A DNA stretch of 64,000 bases from Aquabacterium sp. (GTDB lineage Bacteria; Pseudomonadota; Gammaproteobacteria; Burkholderiales; Burkholderiaceae_C), in assembly GCA_023266355.1 (NCBI GenBank), contig JAHFQM010000004.1, forward strand, positions 310,001-374,000, in the 5' to 3' direction. Position numbers and translations under genes: made by a program. The notes below the pieces were generated by a model. The model was given only the letters and a program-made list of their open reading frames with translations, was not told where the DNA came from and did no database searches. Of this stretch, positions 22,570 to 33,284 are shown one piece after another (within the stretch, counting starts at the first letter, position 1; the number at the start of each line of letters is the position of its first letter).

Positions 22570-24081
22570 TCAGACGAACCTGCGCTGCACGGCCAGCAGC
22601 ACGGCCGCCGACACGGCCACCACGCACAAACCTTGGTAGAAATCCGCACAGGCCATCAGCGTCGCCTGCTGCGACAGCACGGCCGCCAACTGCTTCAGGG
22701 CCTCGGGCACCGGCACACCGCCCGACAGCAGGTGCAGCGGGTCGTCGCCCTGGGCGTACCAGGGGCTGATGGCCGCGGTGCCCTCGGCCAGGCGCGTGTA
22801 GTGCAAGCTGGCGCGCATCTGCAGCACCACCGTCGCGATCGACACCCCGGAGGCATTGGCCAGCTCGCGCATCGCGTTCTTGACCTGGTAGGCCTGCGAG
22901 AACACCTTCTCATCGACGTTCCGGAAAGTGCCCATGGCCGCCGTGCCCTGCGCCATGGCGACGAACACGCCGTTGAACAGCAACAGGGGCCAGAAGAGCT
23001 GGGCCTGCGTGACCTCGCTGCTCATGCCGCTCATCCACCAACCGTGCACGAACAGCGCCGCCAGGGCAAACCACAGGTAATGCTTGAGCCGAGGATGGTG
23101 CTGCGCCAGATGGAAATGCACCAGCATCACCAGCAAGCCGCACAGCGACGTGGCACCGAGCAACCAGCCGCTGGACGTCACGGCAAAGCCCAGGCCCGAG
23201 ACCAGGAAGACCGGCGTCATGTAGCTGGCCACCGCACTGACCACGTAGCAGAAGAAATACACCGACAGGCCGATCAGGAAGCGGCTGTCCACGAAATGCC
23301 GGTAGGGGATGAGGCCGTCGTGGCGCCCACCGTCGTGCCACACGAAGAAGGCCACGACCGCCGCGCCCAGCAGCACGAGCGCCCACAACCAGCTGGCCGA
23401 GGCGAACACGTCGTACTGCACCCGCTCCAGCGCGAACTGCAACACGAAGACCCCGCCCACCAGGGCCAGGGTGGCCCCCGCGTGGACGCGACCGGCCTGC
23501 GCGTGCTCGATGGGCTCGTGGTCGGGCATGGCGTATTCGACCAACCACGCCACCACCGCCGTCAGCGGCACCATGGCCAGGAAGACCGAGCGCCATCCCC
23601 AGTCCTCCAGCATGTGGGCGGCCAGCAGCGGCGCCAGGCCCGCGCCGGTGAAGATGCCGATGGCAAAGCACTTGAGCGCCACCCGCCGGGCCGCGCCCGC
23701 GTGGTGCTGCACCTGCACCCGCCCGCCGGTGAACAGCGCCGAGCCGCCGATGGCCTGCACCATGCGCCCGGCGATGTAGCCAGGCACGCTGTGCGACAGA
23801 CCGGTGATCAAGGCCCCCAGCGCGAAGCACAACAAGGAGGCGTGGATGAAGCGCCTGTAGCCGAAGCGCTGGACCCACACGCGGTGCTTGAACAGCATCA
23901 CGATGGCCACGGCCGCGTAGGCAGCGGCGCCCAGGCTGAACTCTTCGGGCGCCGCGCCGATGCCGCCCATGATGTGCCCTGAAGCGAACGAGGCCATGAC
24001 GCTTTGCAGGTACTCCAGCCACACCAGCGCGGCCAGCAGCAACAGGTGCATCTGGCGCTGGCGGGGCGGAACGTCGGTCAT
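22570..24081 (-). CDS. MFS transporter
   Basis: 503-residue inner-membrane protein with about 14 predicted hydrophobic helices, which fits the DHA2 drug:H+ antiporter type. The GRMVQAIGGSALFTGGR segment resembles the motif C region. The divergent LysR gene 78 bases away is probably its regulator. Substrate is unknown; export of a small organic compound is likely from the family. Confidence 0.82.
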   Translation of the reverse strand: MTDVPPRQRQMHLLLLAALVWLEYLQSVMASFASGHIMGGIGAAPEEFSLGAAAYAAVAIVMLFKHRVWVQRFGYRRFIHASLLCFALGALITGLSHSVPGYIAGRMVQAIGGSALFTGGRVQVQHHAGAARRVALKCFAIGIFTGAGLAPLLAAHMLEDWGWRSVFLAMVPLTAVVAWLVEYAMPDHEPIEHAQAGRVHAGATLALVGGVFVLQFALERVQYDVFASASWLWALVLLGAAVVAFFVWHDGGRHDGLIPYRHFVDSRFLIGLSVYFFCYVVSAVASYMTPVFLVSGLGFAVTSSGWLLGATSLCGLLVMLVHFHLAQHHPRLKHYLWFALAALFVHGWWMSGMSSEVTQAQLFWPLLLFNGVFVAMAQGTAAMGTFRNVDEKVFSQAYQVKNAMRELANASGVSIATVVLQMRASLHYTRLAEGTAAISPWYAQGDDPLHLLSGGVPVPEALKQLAAVLSQQATLMACADFYQGLCVVAVSAAVLLAVQRRFV

Positions 24082-24159
24082 GGGGGCTTGCAGGGTGGGA
24101 CGAAGCCGATTTTGGTGCGCCGCCTAAAATGAAGGAAATAGATTGAGGCGATATCAACC

Positions 24160-25155
24160 ATGCACGACATCGATATCAAGCACAGCGACTTCCACCGCAT
24201 CGACCTCAACCTGCTGGTCGCGCTCGACGCCCTGCTGACCGAGTGCCACGTGGCGCGTGCCGCCGAACGCATCTTCATCGGCCAGCCGGCCATGAGCCAC
24301 GCCCTGGCGCGGCTGCGCGTGCTGTTCGACGACGAGTTGCTGGTGCGCTCGGGCAAGCGCATGGTGCCCACCGACCGCGCCCTGGCGCTGGCACCGCGCG
24401 TGCGCGCCTGGCTGGCCGATGCCAGCGACTTCATCCGCCGCCCCGACGATTTCGACCTGGCGCGCGCCGAGGGCGTGGTGCGCATGTCCGCGCCCGACGG
24501 GCTGGAAACGCTGGTCGCGCCCGGCCTGGTCGCCTGGCTGCGCCGCGAGGCCCCGGGCGTGCGCCTGCGCGCCCAGCTGCTGGAGGTGGACCACGTGCTG
24601 GACGCGCTCGACGCCGACGAGCTCGACCTCGCCATCGTGGCCGTGGACGTGCCCCTGCGCAGCTGGCACCAGCGCGTGCGCCTGCTGAGCTGCCAGTTCA
24701 ACTACATGTACGCCCCGGAGCAGCTCGACCTGCCACCGAACGCCACCTTGGCGCAACTGGCCACGCTCGACCACGTCATCAGCAGCCACCGGGGCGAAGC
24801 CGCCAGCGTGGTGGACGATTGCTTCGCGGCGCAAGGCCAGCCACGGCGCGTGGTGGCGACGGCGGCCAGCATCACCGCCTTGTTCCAGATGCTGAAGGCC
24901 GCGCCGCTGGTGTCCATCCAGCCGGCCATCCATGCCGGGCTGTTGCCCTCGCCCGAGGTGGTGATCCGGCCACTGCCCACGCAGCCGCCTTTGCTGATCC
25001 ACGCGCACATGGTCTGGCACCGCCGACACGACCAGCACCCGCTGATGACGCGGGTGCGCCAGCAGGTCCAGTCCCTGATGGCACGCGCCGAAGCGCGCTG
25101 CCCCCAGGGGGTCGCAGCGACCACGGCGGCTGCGGCTGCGGCCGCCTCAGCGTGA
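24160..25155 (+). CDS. LysR-family transcriptional regulator
   Basis: 331 residues. The N-terminal winged helix-turn-helix (about 12-70) contains LNLLVALDALLTE, AAERIFIGQPAMSHALARLR and the FDDELLVRSGKRM segment. The C-terminal substrate-binding domain follows. The last 20 residues are Ala-rich, beyond the usual end. It is divergent from the MFS gene; the 78-base intergenic region contains T-N11-A candidates near the GATATC sequence. Its stop is 3 bases from the stop of the convergent DUF748 gene. Confidence 0.88.
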   Translation: MHDIDIKHSDFHRIDLNLLVALDALLTECHVARAAERIFIGQPAMSHALARLRVLFDDELLVRSGKRMVPTDRALALAPRVRAWLADASDFIRRPDDFDLARAEGVVRMSAPDGLETLVAPGLVAWLRREAPGVRLRAQLLEVDHVLDALDADELDLAIVAVDVPLRSWHQRVRLLSCQFNYMYAPEQLDLPPNATLAQLATLDHVISSHRGEAASVVDDCFAAQGQPRRVVATAASITALFQMLKAAPLVSIQPAIHAGLLPSPEVVIRPLPTQPPLLIHAHMVWHRRHDQHPLMTRVRQQVQSLMARAEARCPQGVAATTAAAAAAASA

Positions 25156-25158
25156 ACC

Positions 25159-28100
25159 TCAGCGCAAATTGAACTGCACGCTGGCCCCGCCCGAGGGGCT
25201 GTCCGCCCGGCCTTCCACGGCGACCTTGGAAGCCGTCAGGCGCACACGCTCGGCATCGAGCTTGTCGGCCAGGTAGGCCTTGACCGCGTTGGCGCGCTCA
25301 TCGGCCAGTGCCGTCAGCGCCTCCTTGCCCACCGGGGCCGAGGCCTTGAGCAAGGCGGTCATCTGGTCGTCGGGCAGGCTTTGCGCCAGGCCCACCAGGT
25401 TGCGTGGCTTTTTGATGTCGGCGGCCTTGTACGCGGCCTTCAGCCAGGTGCTGCGCTCGGCCGGCTCGACCACCACCTCCGAGATCTCCTGCCCCGTGGA
25501 CTTGGCCTTGGCGCGGCGCATGAGCTGGTCCACATGGGCCTGGCGCAGGCCTTCGGTGTCGATGTCGGGGTCGGCCCAGCCGGTGCCTTCGAGCTTGAGC
25601 GCGGGGCGGTCTTTCAGCTTGGTGGCCAGGGCGTCCAGGCGCTCGCGGGCCGCGGCGCTCAGCTCGCTCGAACCCGGCTGGAAAGGCACCACGCCGAGCT
25701 CGCTGGACGAGCCGCCGGTCAGCAGCGCGAACGGCGCCGTCACCGCCTTGCCGATGAGGTTGAGGATGACCTTCCAGATGATGCCGCCGACCGAGAACTG
25801 CGGGTCGTCGAGCGAGCCGGAGATGGGCAAGTTGACGTCGATCTCGCCGCGCGAATTCTTCAACAGCGACACCGCCAGCAGCACCGGCAGCTTGGTGGCA
25901 TCGGGGCTGTCCACGCGCTCACCGAAAGTCAGCTGGTCGAGGAAGACCTGGTTGTCGGCCTCCAGCTTGCCGCCATCGACCTTGTAGCGCACCGTCACCG
26001 ACAGCGTGCCCTTCTCGATCGCATAGCCGGCGTAGCGGGCCGCGTACGGCGTCAGGCGCGTCAGCTCGATGCCCTTGGCCGTGCCGGCGATGTCGGTGTA
26101 GAGCTTCGGCCCCAGCGGGTGCAGCTTGCCGCTGATGCGCAGGGGCGCGCCGTCGTCGACCGCGCCACTGACCTCGACCGTCGCCGGCTCGGGCGTGCGC
26201 GAGGACACCCCGGAGATGTCGCCCGCGATGCGGGTCAGGCGCGCAGAGTAGTTGGGCTTGATGAAGGTGTCGGTGAAGTCCACCTCGCCCTGCGCCAGGC
26301 GGATGCCCTGCCAGCGCAGCTGCGGCGCGGGCGGGGCGTCGCCGGCAGGGGTGGCGGACGATGCGGCCGGGCTGGCTGGCAAGGTCGTGGTGGTCACGGT
26401 GACGCCACCGGGCGCGCGGGCGCTCGCGGGCGCTGACGCGCCGGGCACGGCCGCCTGCGGCGTGGTGATGGACTGGTCGCCTTGGCCGGCCTGGTCCGCT
26501 TTCTTCACCACGCTGGCCAGGTTCAGGCGGCCATCGGGGTTGACGATGATGCGGCCGTAGAAGTCCTTCAGCACGATGAAGCCGAGGTCGGCGTCGATGC
26601 CGCCCTTGGCGTAGCCGAGGTCGGCGCCATCCAGCGAGAAGCTGGCCCAGCGCAAGAAGAGCGCGTCGTTGACGCGGTCGCGCAGGCGCAGGTCGCTCAG
26701 GCCCAGCTTGCCCTGGTAGCGCGCGCTCAGGCCCTGGCGGGCATCGTCGGCCAGGGTGATGCGCCCTTCGGCCTGCGCCGCGGCCGAGGCCAGCGCGACG
26801 TTGAGGTGCGGGTCGAGGTAGGGTTGCAAGGCGCGCAGGTCGAGGTTGACCACGGCCAGTGCGCCCTTGACCGACAGCGGCTGCGGCCGCACATCGCCCT
26901 TGAAGCGGACCTTGCCCTGGCCCTGCGCCAGGGTTTGCAGCACGATGGCCAGGGGCTGGTCCATGCGCGAGCCCAGGCCCTTGACGCTGAGGTCGGTGCG
27001 CTTGAGCGAGAACACCCCCGCCGGGCTGACCGTCTGGTCGGTGAACTGCACGGCGCATTCCTGGCAGCGCAGTTCGCCCAGGGTGATGGGCGCGGCGCTG
27101 GCCTCGGGCGCCTTGCCCGTGGCGGGTGCCTTGCTGGCCGTGGATGCCTGCGGTGCTGAAGAGGCCCCCGACGCTTGGCCCAGGAACAGGCCCCGGGCGT
27201 CGCGGAACAGGGCCGCATCGAGGTGGTCGGCCGTGACCGTCGCGATGGCCAGGCTGCGCAAACCGGGGCTGGGCGGCGCCAGGCTGGCCTCGGCCTCGAT
27301 GCCATCGACCGTGAAGGCTTTCAGGGCGATGCGGTCTTTGCGGCGGGCAGCCGGCGGCGCATCGGCAAGCGCGGCATCGGCCAGCAAGTCGCTCAAGGTG
27401 AACTGCCCGGCGCTGAGGCGGACGGCTTGGGAGAGGGCAGCAGCCGCTGTGGCCGATGTGGCCGATGTGGTTGCTGTGCCAGATGTGCCGGTTGTGGCCG
27501 GCGCGGCCGCCTGGGCCGCCAGCATGTTCGCGCTGACGTGCGCCTTCGCCGCCACCTGCCCTTGCGTGACGCTCACCGGCAGGGCCAGCTGGCGCTGCAA
27601 GGGCTTGAGCCAGGGCGCCACGGGCCACTGCGCCAGGCTCAGGTCGAGCTCGGCGCGTTGCAGCGTCGGGTGGGCCGTGCCCTGGGCACCGAACTGGCCG
27701 CCGTGCTCGTCTTGCACGGTCAGCTGCCAGCGCGCGTCGGGCGCCTGGGCGCGGGCGTCGAGGCCTTGCACGTCCAGCAGCAACTGGGTCAGGCGCGGCC
27801 AGGCGGCCTCGGCCTGGGTCTGGGCGTCGATCTGGCGGGCAGCGACGTGGAGCTTGGCCACCGACCATTGCCAGGGCGCGGCGGCAGGCGGTGCTGCGGT
27901 GGCGAGCGGCGCGCTGGCAGCCGAGGCCGCGGCAGGCGCGGCACTGGCAGGCGAAGTCGAAGTAGAAGTCGAAGGCGAGGCAGCCGCCGGCTGCACCCGC
28001 ACGCTCAGCCCGTCCAGCGCCACGCTGGCAATGGCCACGCGGCGGACCAGGGGTTCGGCGTCGATGCCTTCGATGCGCAAGGTGTCCCAGCCGGTGTCGA

Positions 28101-29049
28101 CACGGCCCAGACCCGGCGCAGGCGGCAGGCCGATGTCGAAGCGGCTCACCTGGGCGCTGCCGCGGATGGCCAGCGTGGGCTGGGCCGGTGCCTTGCGCTG
28201 CTCGAACACGATGCTCAGGTCGGTGTCGAGCCGGCCGGCGCGGGCCTCGGGCCGCATCGCTTCGGGCATCAGGGCTTTGGCGGCGTCCAGCCAGTGGGCC
28301 AGGTCCACGTTCTGCCACTGCACCGCCACTTCGCTGCGGTGTCCTTCGCGGAAAGGCAGGGCCTTGCCCGCCACCTTGAGCGGGCTGCCGTCGATGCGGG
28401 CCTGCAGCAGCGGCTGCACGGTGACATCGACATCGGCGGGCAGGCTGCTGACGAAAGGCACGTCCAGGCGGAACTGGTCGATGCGGTGGCTTTGCGAGAG
28501 CACCCGGTCTTCGTAGCGCAGCACGCCGTCTTTGACCTCGATGTTGAAGACGGCGAAGCGCGCGGGGCCGGTGTCGGGCTGGGGTTGCGGCGAGGGCTGG
28601 CTCAGGCGCTCGATGACGGCGGTGATGTTGAAGCGCTCGGCGCTCTGGCGCTCCAGCAGCAGCTCGGGCTGGACCAGGCGCACGTGGCGCAGCACGGGGG
28701 CCATGCGCCAGACCGATTGCAGCGAGAGCTGGGTGTCGGCGCGCTGCAGCTTGAACCAGGGCTGGGCGCTCGGGCCCACGGCCAGGTCGCCGGCTTCGAC
28801 GCCCAGCGACCAGGGGTGGATGCGCAACTCGCCCAGGCGCACCGGCGTGCCCAGGGCCTCGGTGGCCGCGGCTTCGATGCGGGGGCGCAGCCAGTCGGGC
28901 AGCCAGTGGCCGACCACACCGGTCCACAGACCGGCCGCCACCGCAGCACCGAGCGCCACACGGCCGAGCAGGCGCAAGGGGCCGCGCCCCCCGGGGTGCC
29001 GGGGTGTGGTTGGGGATGTGGAGGCGGTGTCAGGGGCCGGAGCGGTCAT
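25159..29049 (-). CDS. DUF748 / AsmA-like envelope protein with OmpA-like C-terminus
   Basis: 1296-residue envelope protein. One N-terminal membrane anchor (about 26-48) precedes a long beta-rich AsmA-like body of the DUF748 family, with Pro/Ala/Ser linkers at about 350-390 and 650-680. The segment FQPGSSELSAAARERLDALA with a following acidic Asp-Thr-Glu-Gly-Leu-Arg is OmpA-like and may bind peptidoglycan. Related AsmA/TamB/YhdP proteins bridge the periplasm and carry phospholipids, so a role in outer-membrane lipid flow is possible but not shown. It stands alone, with a 74-base gap to mocA upstream. Confidence 0.82.
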   Translation of the reverse strand: MTAPAPDTASTSPTTPRHPGGRGPLRLLGRVALGAAVAAGLWTGVVGHWLPDWLRPRIEAAATEALGTPVRLGELRIHPWSLGVEAGDLAVGPSAQPWFKLQRADTQLSLQSVWRMAPVLRHVRLVQPELLLERQSAERFNITAVIERLSQPSPQPQPDTGPARFAVFNIEVKDGVLRYEDRVLSQSHRIDQFRLDVPFVSSLPADVDVTVQPLLQARIDGSPLKVAGKALPFREGHRSEVAVQWQNVDLAHWLDAAKALMPEAMRPEARAGRLDTDLSIVFEQRKAPAQPTLAIRGSAQVSRFDIGLPPAPGLGRVDTGWDTLRIEGIDAEPLVRRVAIASVALDGLSVRVQPAAASPSTSTSTSPASAAPAAASAASAPLATAAPPAAAPWQWSVAKLHVAARQIDAQTQAEAAWPRLTQLLLDVQGLDARAQAPDARWQLTVQDEHGGQFGAQGTAHPTLQRAELDLSLAQWPVAPWLKPLQRQLALPVSVTQGQVAAKAHVSANMLAAQAAAPATTGTSGTATTSATSATAAAALSQAVRLSAGQFTLSDLLADAALADAPPAARRKDRIALKAFTVDGIEAEASLAPPSPGLRSLAIATVTADHLDAALFRDARGLFLGQASGASSAPQASTASKAPATGKAPEASAAPITLGELRCQECAVQFTDQTVSPAGVFSLKRTDLSVKGLGSRMDQPLAIVLQTLAQGQGKVRFKGDVRPQPLSVKGALAVVNLDLRALQPYLDPHLNVALASAAAQAEGRITLADDARQGLSARYQGKLGLSDLRLRDRVNDALFLRWASFSLDGADLGYAKGGIDADLGFIVLKDFYGRIIVNPDGRLNLASVVKKADQAGQGDQSITTPQAAVPGASAPASARAPGGVTVTTTTLPASPAASSATPAGDAPPAPQLRWQGIRLAQGEVDFTDTFIKPNYSARLTRIAGDISGVSSRTPEPATVEVSGAVDDGAPLRISGKLHPLGPKLYTDIAGTAKGIELTRLTPYAARYAGYAIEKGTLSVTVRYKVDGGKLEADNQVFLDQLTFGERVDSPDATKLPVLLAVSLLKNSRGEIDVNLPISGSLDDPQFSVGGIIWKVILNLIGKAVTAPFALLTGGSSSELGVVPFQPGSSELSAAARERLDALATKLKDRPALKLEGTGWADPDIDTEGLRQAHVDQLMRRAKAKSTGQEISEVVVEPAERSTWLKAAYKAADIKKPRNLVGLAQSLPDDQMTALLKASAPVGKEALTALADERANAVKAYLADKLDAERVRLTASKVAVEGRADSPSGGASVQFNLR

Positions 29050-29123
29050 GGGGCAGCCATCCGCGACGTGCGGGCAAAGGTGGTCGACCCTCGCATGGTA
29101 GCGGGCTGTGCCCCCGGATGGCT

Positions 29124-29813
29124 TCAGCCGCCGTTCAGTGACGTTGGCTTGCCCTGGCTCAAATCGGCGGGGGTGTCGGCGTCGCGCAGCACACCGGTGT
29201 CATCGACCCACACCTGCTCGGCCGCAGACCAGTCCAACAGGGCCTGTGCGCCGCGGTCGCCGCGCAGGCCCGCCGGCCCCTGCGCGCCCGCTGAGCCTGG
29301 TGCCGGCACCGCATCGCCCAGCAAGGCCGACCACACGGCACGCGGCAGCAAGCGCGGGTGGCCCAGGGCCTCACCGCAACGTGGCAGCACCACCCGGCCC
29401 GTGGCCTCGAAGCGCTCGCGGAGGCGCTGCAAGGTGTCGGCGCGGACCCAGGGCATGTCGGCCAGGGCCACCAGCGCGCCGGCCACTGGCACCGCCGCGG
29501 CCTCCGCCGACGGCAGCGCCAGCAACATCCGCAAGCCCGCTGACAAGGTGTGGCCTTGCCCCAGCGCCGCGTCCGCACACGTCACGCAGCGCGCACCGTG
29601 GGCCTCGCACACAGCCTGCGCGAAGGCATCGGGCTCACCCGACGGGCCCGGCCGGGTCAGCACCCAGACCTCGTCGAAAACCTGGCGCTGCGTGGCCACC
29701 ACGGCCGCCAGCAGGCTGCGGCCATCGGGCAGCAGGGCCTGGCGCTTGTCACTGCCGAAGCGGGTGGACGCCCCCGCCGCCAGCACCAGCACCACCACGC
29801 GCGGCGAAGGCAT
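29124..29813 (-). CDS. Molybdenum cofactor nucleotidyltransferase (MocA-like)
   Basis: Predicted CTP (or GTP):molybdopterin transferase that makes the dinucleotide form of the cofactor used by xanthine-oxidase-family enzymes. 229 residues. VLVLAAGASTRFGSDKRQAL is the nucleotide-binding loop, and ADMPWV carries the metal-binding Asp. Its ATG overlaps the iorB-like stop by one base (TGATG), so it is the last gene of the iorA-iorB-mocA operon. This context supports MocA rather than MobA. Confidence 0.85.
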   Translation of the reverse strand: MPSPRVVVLVLAAGASTRFGSDKRQALLPDGRSLLAAVVATQRQVFDEVWVLTRPGPSGEPDAFAQAVCEAHGARCVTCADAALGQGHTLSAGLRMLLALPSAEAAAVPVAGALVALADMPWVRADTLQRLRERFEATGRVVLPRCGEALGHPRLLPRAVWSALLGDAVPAPGSAGAQGPAGLRGDRGAQALLDWSAAEQVWVDDTGVLRDADTPADLSQGKPTSLNGG

Positions 29814-32134
29814 CAAGCCGCCTTCAAGCGCAGCGGCAGCGAACGCAGGCGCTGGCCGGTCAAGGCGAACAGCGCGTTGGCCACGGCCGGTGCCACCGGC
29901 GGCACACCCGGCTCACCGACACCGCCGGGCGGGTGGGCGTTGCGCAGGATGTGCACCTCGATGCGCGGCATGTGCGCCAGCTGGACCATGGGGTAGTCGG
30001 TGAAGCTGGTCTGCTGCACACGGCCCTGGGCCAGCGTGACCTCGCCGAACAGCGCCGCGCTCAGGCCGAAGACGATCGAGCCCTGCATCTGCGCCTCGAT
30101 GGTGTCGGGGTTGACGGTGTGGCCGCAGTCGATGGCACAGACGACGCGGTGCACGCGCACCTGATCGCCTTGCACGGACACCTCGGCCACCTGCGCGCAC
30201 AGCGAGCCGAAGGCTTCCTGCAAGGCGATGCCGCGGGCACGGCCAGCCGGCAAGGGCTGGCCCCAGCCGGCCTCCTTGGCCGCGCGCTCCAACACGGCCA
30301 GGTGGCGCGGGTGCTGGCCAAGTCGCGCACGCCGCCAGGCGACGGGGTCTTGCCCCGCGGCATGGGCCAGCTCGTCGGCAAAGCTCTCGACGAAGAAGGC
30401 GTTGTACGAGTGGCCCACGCTGCGCCAGTAGCCCACGGGCACATGGCCCTGGAGGCGCACCTGGCGCACGGCCAGGTGGGGGATGTCGTAAGGCAGGTCG
30501 AAGGCGCCTTCAATCTGGTTCTTGTCAGGGGAATCGGCCGCGGCCCAAGGCAGCAGGCGCTTGGTGGCGCCGTAGGTTGGTGACTGCGCTGCGACGCGGT
30601 TGTGCCAGGCGATGGCCTGGCCTTGCTCGTCGAGCACGGCGCGGAAATCGGCCCAGGCGGCCGGTCGGTACAAGTCGTGGCGGGTGTCGTCCTCACGGGT
30701 CCACAGCAGCTTGACGGGCTGGCCGCCCACCTGCATGGCCACGGCCACGGCCTGCTCGACCATGTCCACCTCCAGGCGGCGGCCAAAGCCCCCGCCCAGC
30801 AACGGCAGGTGCAGGGTCACGCGCTCGCTGTCCACCCCGGCGATCTGGCTGGCGCGCCACTTGGCCAGCGAGGCCGACTGGGTGGACGCCCACACGGTGA
30901 CCGCGCCGTCCTTGACCTGGGCCGTGCAGTTGATGGGCTCCATGGCCGCGTGGGCCAGGTAGGGCGCGTGGTAACGGGCCTGCAGCACGGTCTGCTTGTT
31001 GCCACCGGCCTTGTCGCCAGGCTTGGCACCGGCCTTGGCCGCCGCTTCGGCGTCTTTCAGCACCTGCTCGGCATCGCCCCGGTTGGTGAACGAAGTGCCC
31101 GATCGCTGCGCCAGGGCCTCGTCGGCCTGCCGGGCGATGTCGGCGGAGCTGGTCTGGTCGTGCGGCGTGGCAGTCCAGGTGACTTGCACTTTGGCGGCGG
31201 CCTGCTTGGCGCGCCACCAGCTGTCGGCCACCACGACCACCGCGTGCGGGATCTGCACCACCTGCTTGACACCGCGCATGCGCAGGGCCTCGGCGGCATC
31301 GAAAGACGCCACGTCCGCACCGAACACCGGGGCCTGCACGGGCACGGCGTAGAGCATGCCGGGCACGCGCACATCGACGCCAAACTGCGCCGAGCCATTG
31401 ACCTTGGCCGGGATGTCCTTGCGCGGCGCGGCCTGGCCGATCAGCTTGAACTGATCCGGCGTTTTCAAAGGCACGTCGGACGGCGGCGTGCGCTTGGCCG
31501 CGTCGGCCGCCAGCGCGCCATAGCCCAGCTTGCGGCCCGTGGCCGTGTGGACGACCTGACCGGCCTCGGTGCGGCACTCGGCCACCGGCACCTGCCAGCG
31601 TTGCGCCGCGGTCTGCACGAGCATGGCGCGCGCCGTGGCACCCACCACGCGCACAGGCAGCCAGGCATCGCGGATGCTGCTGGAGCCGCCCGTGACCTGC
31701 AGGTGCAGCACGCGGCCCGCGCGTTGCGCCAGGGCGCCGGCGGTGCGCGCCAGCCAGCCGTGGTCGTCCACGCCGAAGGGCAGCGCGTTGAGCATCATGG
31801 CTTCGTTGGCATAGACCTGCGCGATGGGCGCGGGCTCGACGCGGACGTCCTCCCAGCGGGCATCGAGCTCCTCGGCCAACAGCATGGGCAGCGAGGTCAT
31901 CACGCCCTGGCCCATCTCAGCGCGCGGCACGGCCACGGTCACGGTGCCATCGGGCGAAATCTTGACCCAGGCATTGAGCGCGACCTGGTCGCCCTGCACG
32001 GGCAAGTCGGCGGGCTTGCCCAGGCGCTCTTGCGGCGTGGGCGCGCCACAGCCCACGAGCAGGCCACCGGTGGTGACGGCGCCGGCGATGAGGAAGCCGC
32101 GGCGGCTCAGGTTCGTGCGGGTGTCCTTGCTCAT
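29813..32134 (-). CDS. Molybdopterin-binding subunit of an IorB-like aldehyde/heterocycle oxidoreductase
   Basis: Large subunit of a periplasmic molybdenum hydroxylase of the isoquinoline 1-oxidoreductase beta type. 773 residues. A Tat signal is visible (SRRGFLIAG near residue 10, then a Cys in LLVGCG that could be lipid-modified). The duplicated aldehyde oxidase/xanthine dehydrogenase domains follow, with GGGFGRR and the C-terminal DCGHTVNPD segment. The start MSKDTRTN is chosen because it precedes the Tat motif; its ATG overlaps the iorA-like stop as ATGA. Natural substrate is unknown. Electrons would pass through the 2Fe-2S subunit. Confidence 0.88.
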   Translation of the reverse strand: MSKDTRTNLSRRGFLIAGAVTTGGLLVGCGAPTPQERLGKPADLPVQGDQVALNAWVKISPDGTVTVAVPRAEMGQGVMTSLPMLLAEELDARWEDVRVEPAPIAQVYANEAMMLNALPFGVDDHGWLARTAGALAQRAGRVLHLQVTGGSSSIRDAWLPVRVVGATARAMLVQTAAQRWQVPVAECRTEAGQVVHTATGRKLGYGALAADAAKRTPPSDVPLKTPDQFKLIGQAAPRKDIPAKVNGSAQFGVDVRVPGMLYAVPVQAPVFGADVASFDAAEALRMRGVKQVVQIPHAVVVVADSWWRAKQAAAKVQVTWTATPHDQTSSADIARQADEALAQRSGTSFTNRGDAEQVLKDAEAAAKAGAKPGDKAGGNKQTVLQARYHAPYLAHAAMEPINCTAQVKDGAVTVWASTQSASLAKWRASQIAGVDSERVTLHLPLLGGGFGRRLEVDMVEQAVAVAMQVGGQPVKLLWTREDDTRHDLYRPAAWADFRAVLDEQGQAIAWHNRVAAQSPTYGATKRLLPWAAADSPDKNQIEGAFDLPYDIPHLAVRQVRLQGHVPVGYWRSVGHSYNAFFVESFADELAHAAGQDPVAWRRARLGQHPRHLAVLERAAKEAGWGQPLPAGRARGIALQEAFGSLCAQVAEVSVQGDQVRVHRVVCAIDCGHTVNPDTIEAQMQGSIVFGLSAALFGEVTLAQGRVQQTSFTDYPMVQLAHMPRIEVHILRNAHPPGGVGEPGVPPVAPAVANALFALTGQRLRSLPLRLKAA

Positions 32135-32613
32135 GCGGCCCCCTTCCCGCTGCCAGCCGCGCTCGGCGAAGCCCCGGCCGCCGTGTGGATGGCCGCGCGC
32201 ACGCGCTGGTAGGTTCCGCAACGGCAGATGTTGGTCATGGCCGAATCGATGTCGGCGTCAGACGGCTGGGGGTTCTGGCGCAGCAAGGCCGTGGCGGCCA
32301 TCAGCATGCCGCTCTGGCAATAGCCGCACTGCGGCACCTGGTGCTGCACCCAGGCCGCTTGCAGCTTCGCCAGGATGGCATCGCCCTGTGACTCGATGGT
32401 CTGCACCGACTGCCCGGCCACCGCCGAGATCGGCATGACGCAGGAACGCACCGCACTGCCATTGAGGTGCACGGTGCAGGCCCCGCAGGCCGCGATGCCA
32501 CACCCGAACTTCGTGCCGGTGTGGCCGAGTTCGTCCCGCAAGACCCACAGCAAGGGCATGTCGTCTTCGACATCCACCTGCACGGGCCGACCGTTGAGTT
32601 GGAATTGATGCAT
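32131..32613 (-). CDS. 2Fe-2S subunit of an IorA-like oxidoreductase
   Basis: 160 residues. Plant-type ferredoxin cluster ligands are Cys38, Cys43, Cys46 and Cys58; the second, helical cluster has Cys96, Cys99, Cys130 and Cys132. This layout is the family's full set. It has no signal peptide of its own and would be exported with the Tat-bearing large subunit. First gene of the operon, divergent from a TetR gene 77 bases away that probably controls it. Confidence 0.92.
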   Translation of the reverse strand: MHQFQLNGRPVQVDVEDDMPLLWVLRDELGHTGTKFGCGIAACGACTVHLNGSAVRSCVMPISAVAGQSVQTIESQGDAILAKLQAAWVQHQVPQCGYCQSGMLMAATALLRQNPQPSDADIDSAMTNICRCGTYQRVRAAIHTAAGASPSAAGSGKGAA

Positions 32614-32690
32614 GGTGGACAGCGTACATCTTTCCCGCGGATGCCGTCAAGCGTGAGGGCACAGGCGGGGCATGGCGTTACAGTGCGGCG

Positions 32691-33284
32691 ATGTCTTACC
32701 CGAAAAAGCTCAGCCGCGAAGCCATCGTCGAGGCCGCGCTGGCACACATCGAAGCCCACGGCGTGGACGCCCTGTCCATGCGCACCCTGGCCACCGATCT
32801 GGGCGTGACCCCCAATGCGCTGTACCGCTACTTTCCCAGCAAGACCGACCTGAGCTTCGCCCTGGCCGACGAGGCCGGCCGCATCCTCTTGAGCGCCCTG
32901 CAAGCGGCCGCGCAAGGCCTGACCCTGCTCGATGCCGTGCGTGCCACCGCGCAAACCTACCTGCATTTCGCGCGCACGCGCCCGGCCCTCTACGCCGTCA
33001 AGATGAGCCACTGCAAGTCCGGTGGCGAGGAGCCGCCCAGCCACGCACAGGTCTGGGACTTCGTGCTCTCGTTCACCGAAGGCCTGAACACGCCCTGGGA
33101 CCGCGAGGACCTGGCGCTCTCGCTGTGGGCGGCGCTGCACGGCCTGGTCGAGCTCGACCGCGCCGACATGCTCGATGGCCGCGATGTCCAAGCCACCCTG
33201 AACGTGATGCTGGACGTGCTGCTGGCGGGCCTGCCTGCATTCCAGCCTTCAGCCCAACAGCCCACCCAAGCGCGCCAGGCCTGA
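32691..33284 (+). CDS. TetR-family transcriptional regulator
   Basis: 197 residues. The helix-turn-helix is at about 25-50 (MRTLATDLGVTPNALYRYFP). The ligand domain follows; it has a TetR_C-like helical pattern. It is divergent from the iorAB-mocA operon and is its likely repressor. The last 36 bases overlap the convergent kinase-like gene. Confidence 0.88.
   Translation: MSYPKKLSREAIVEAALAHIEAHGVDALSMRTLATDLGVTPNALYRYFPSKTDLSFALADEAGRILLSALQAAAQGLTLLDAVRATAQTYLHFARTRPALYAVKMSHCKSGGEEPPSHAQVWDFVLSFTEGLNTPWDREDLALSLWAALHGLVELDRADMLDGRDVQATLNVMLDVLLAGLPAFQPSAQQPTQARQA

Noticed and set aside
25919..28927. A 1002-codon open frame in another frame within the DUF748 gene
   Set aside because: It is very rich in Arg, Pro, Gly and Ala, as expected of a shadow frame in GC-rich DNA; the DUF748 frame has the membrane anchor and the OmpA-like end.
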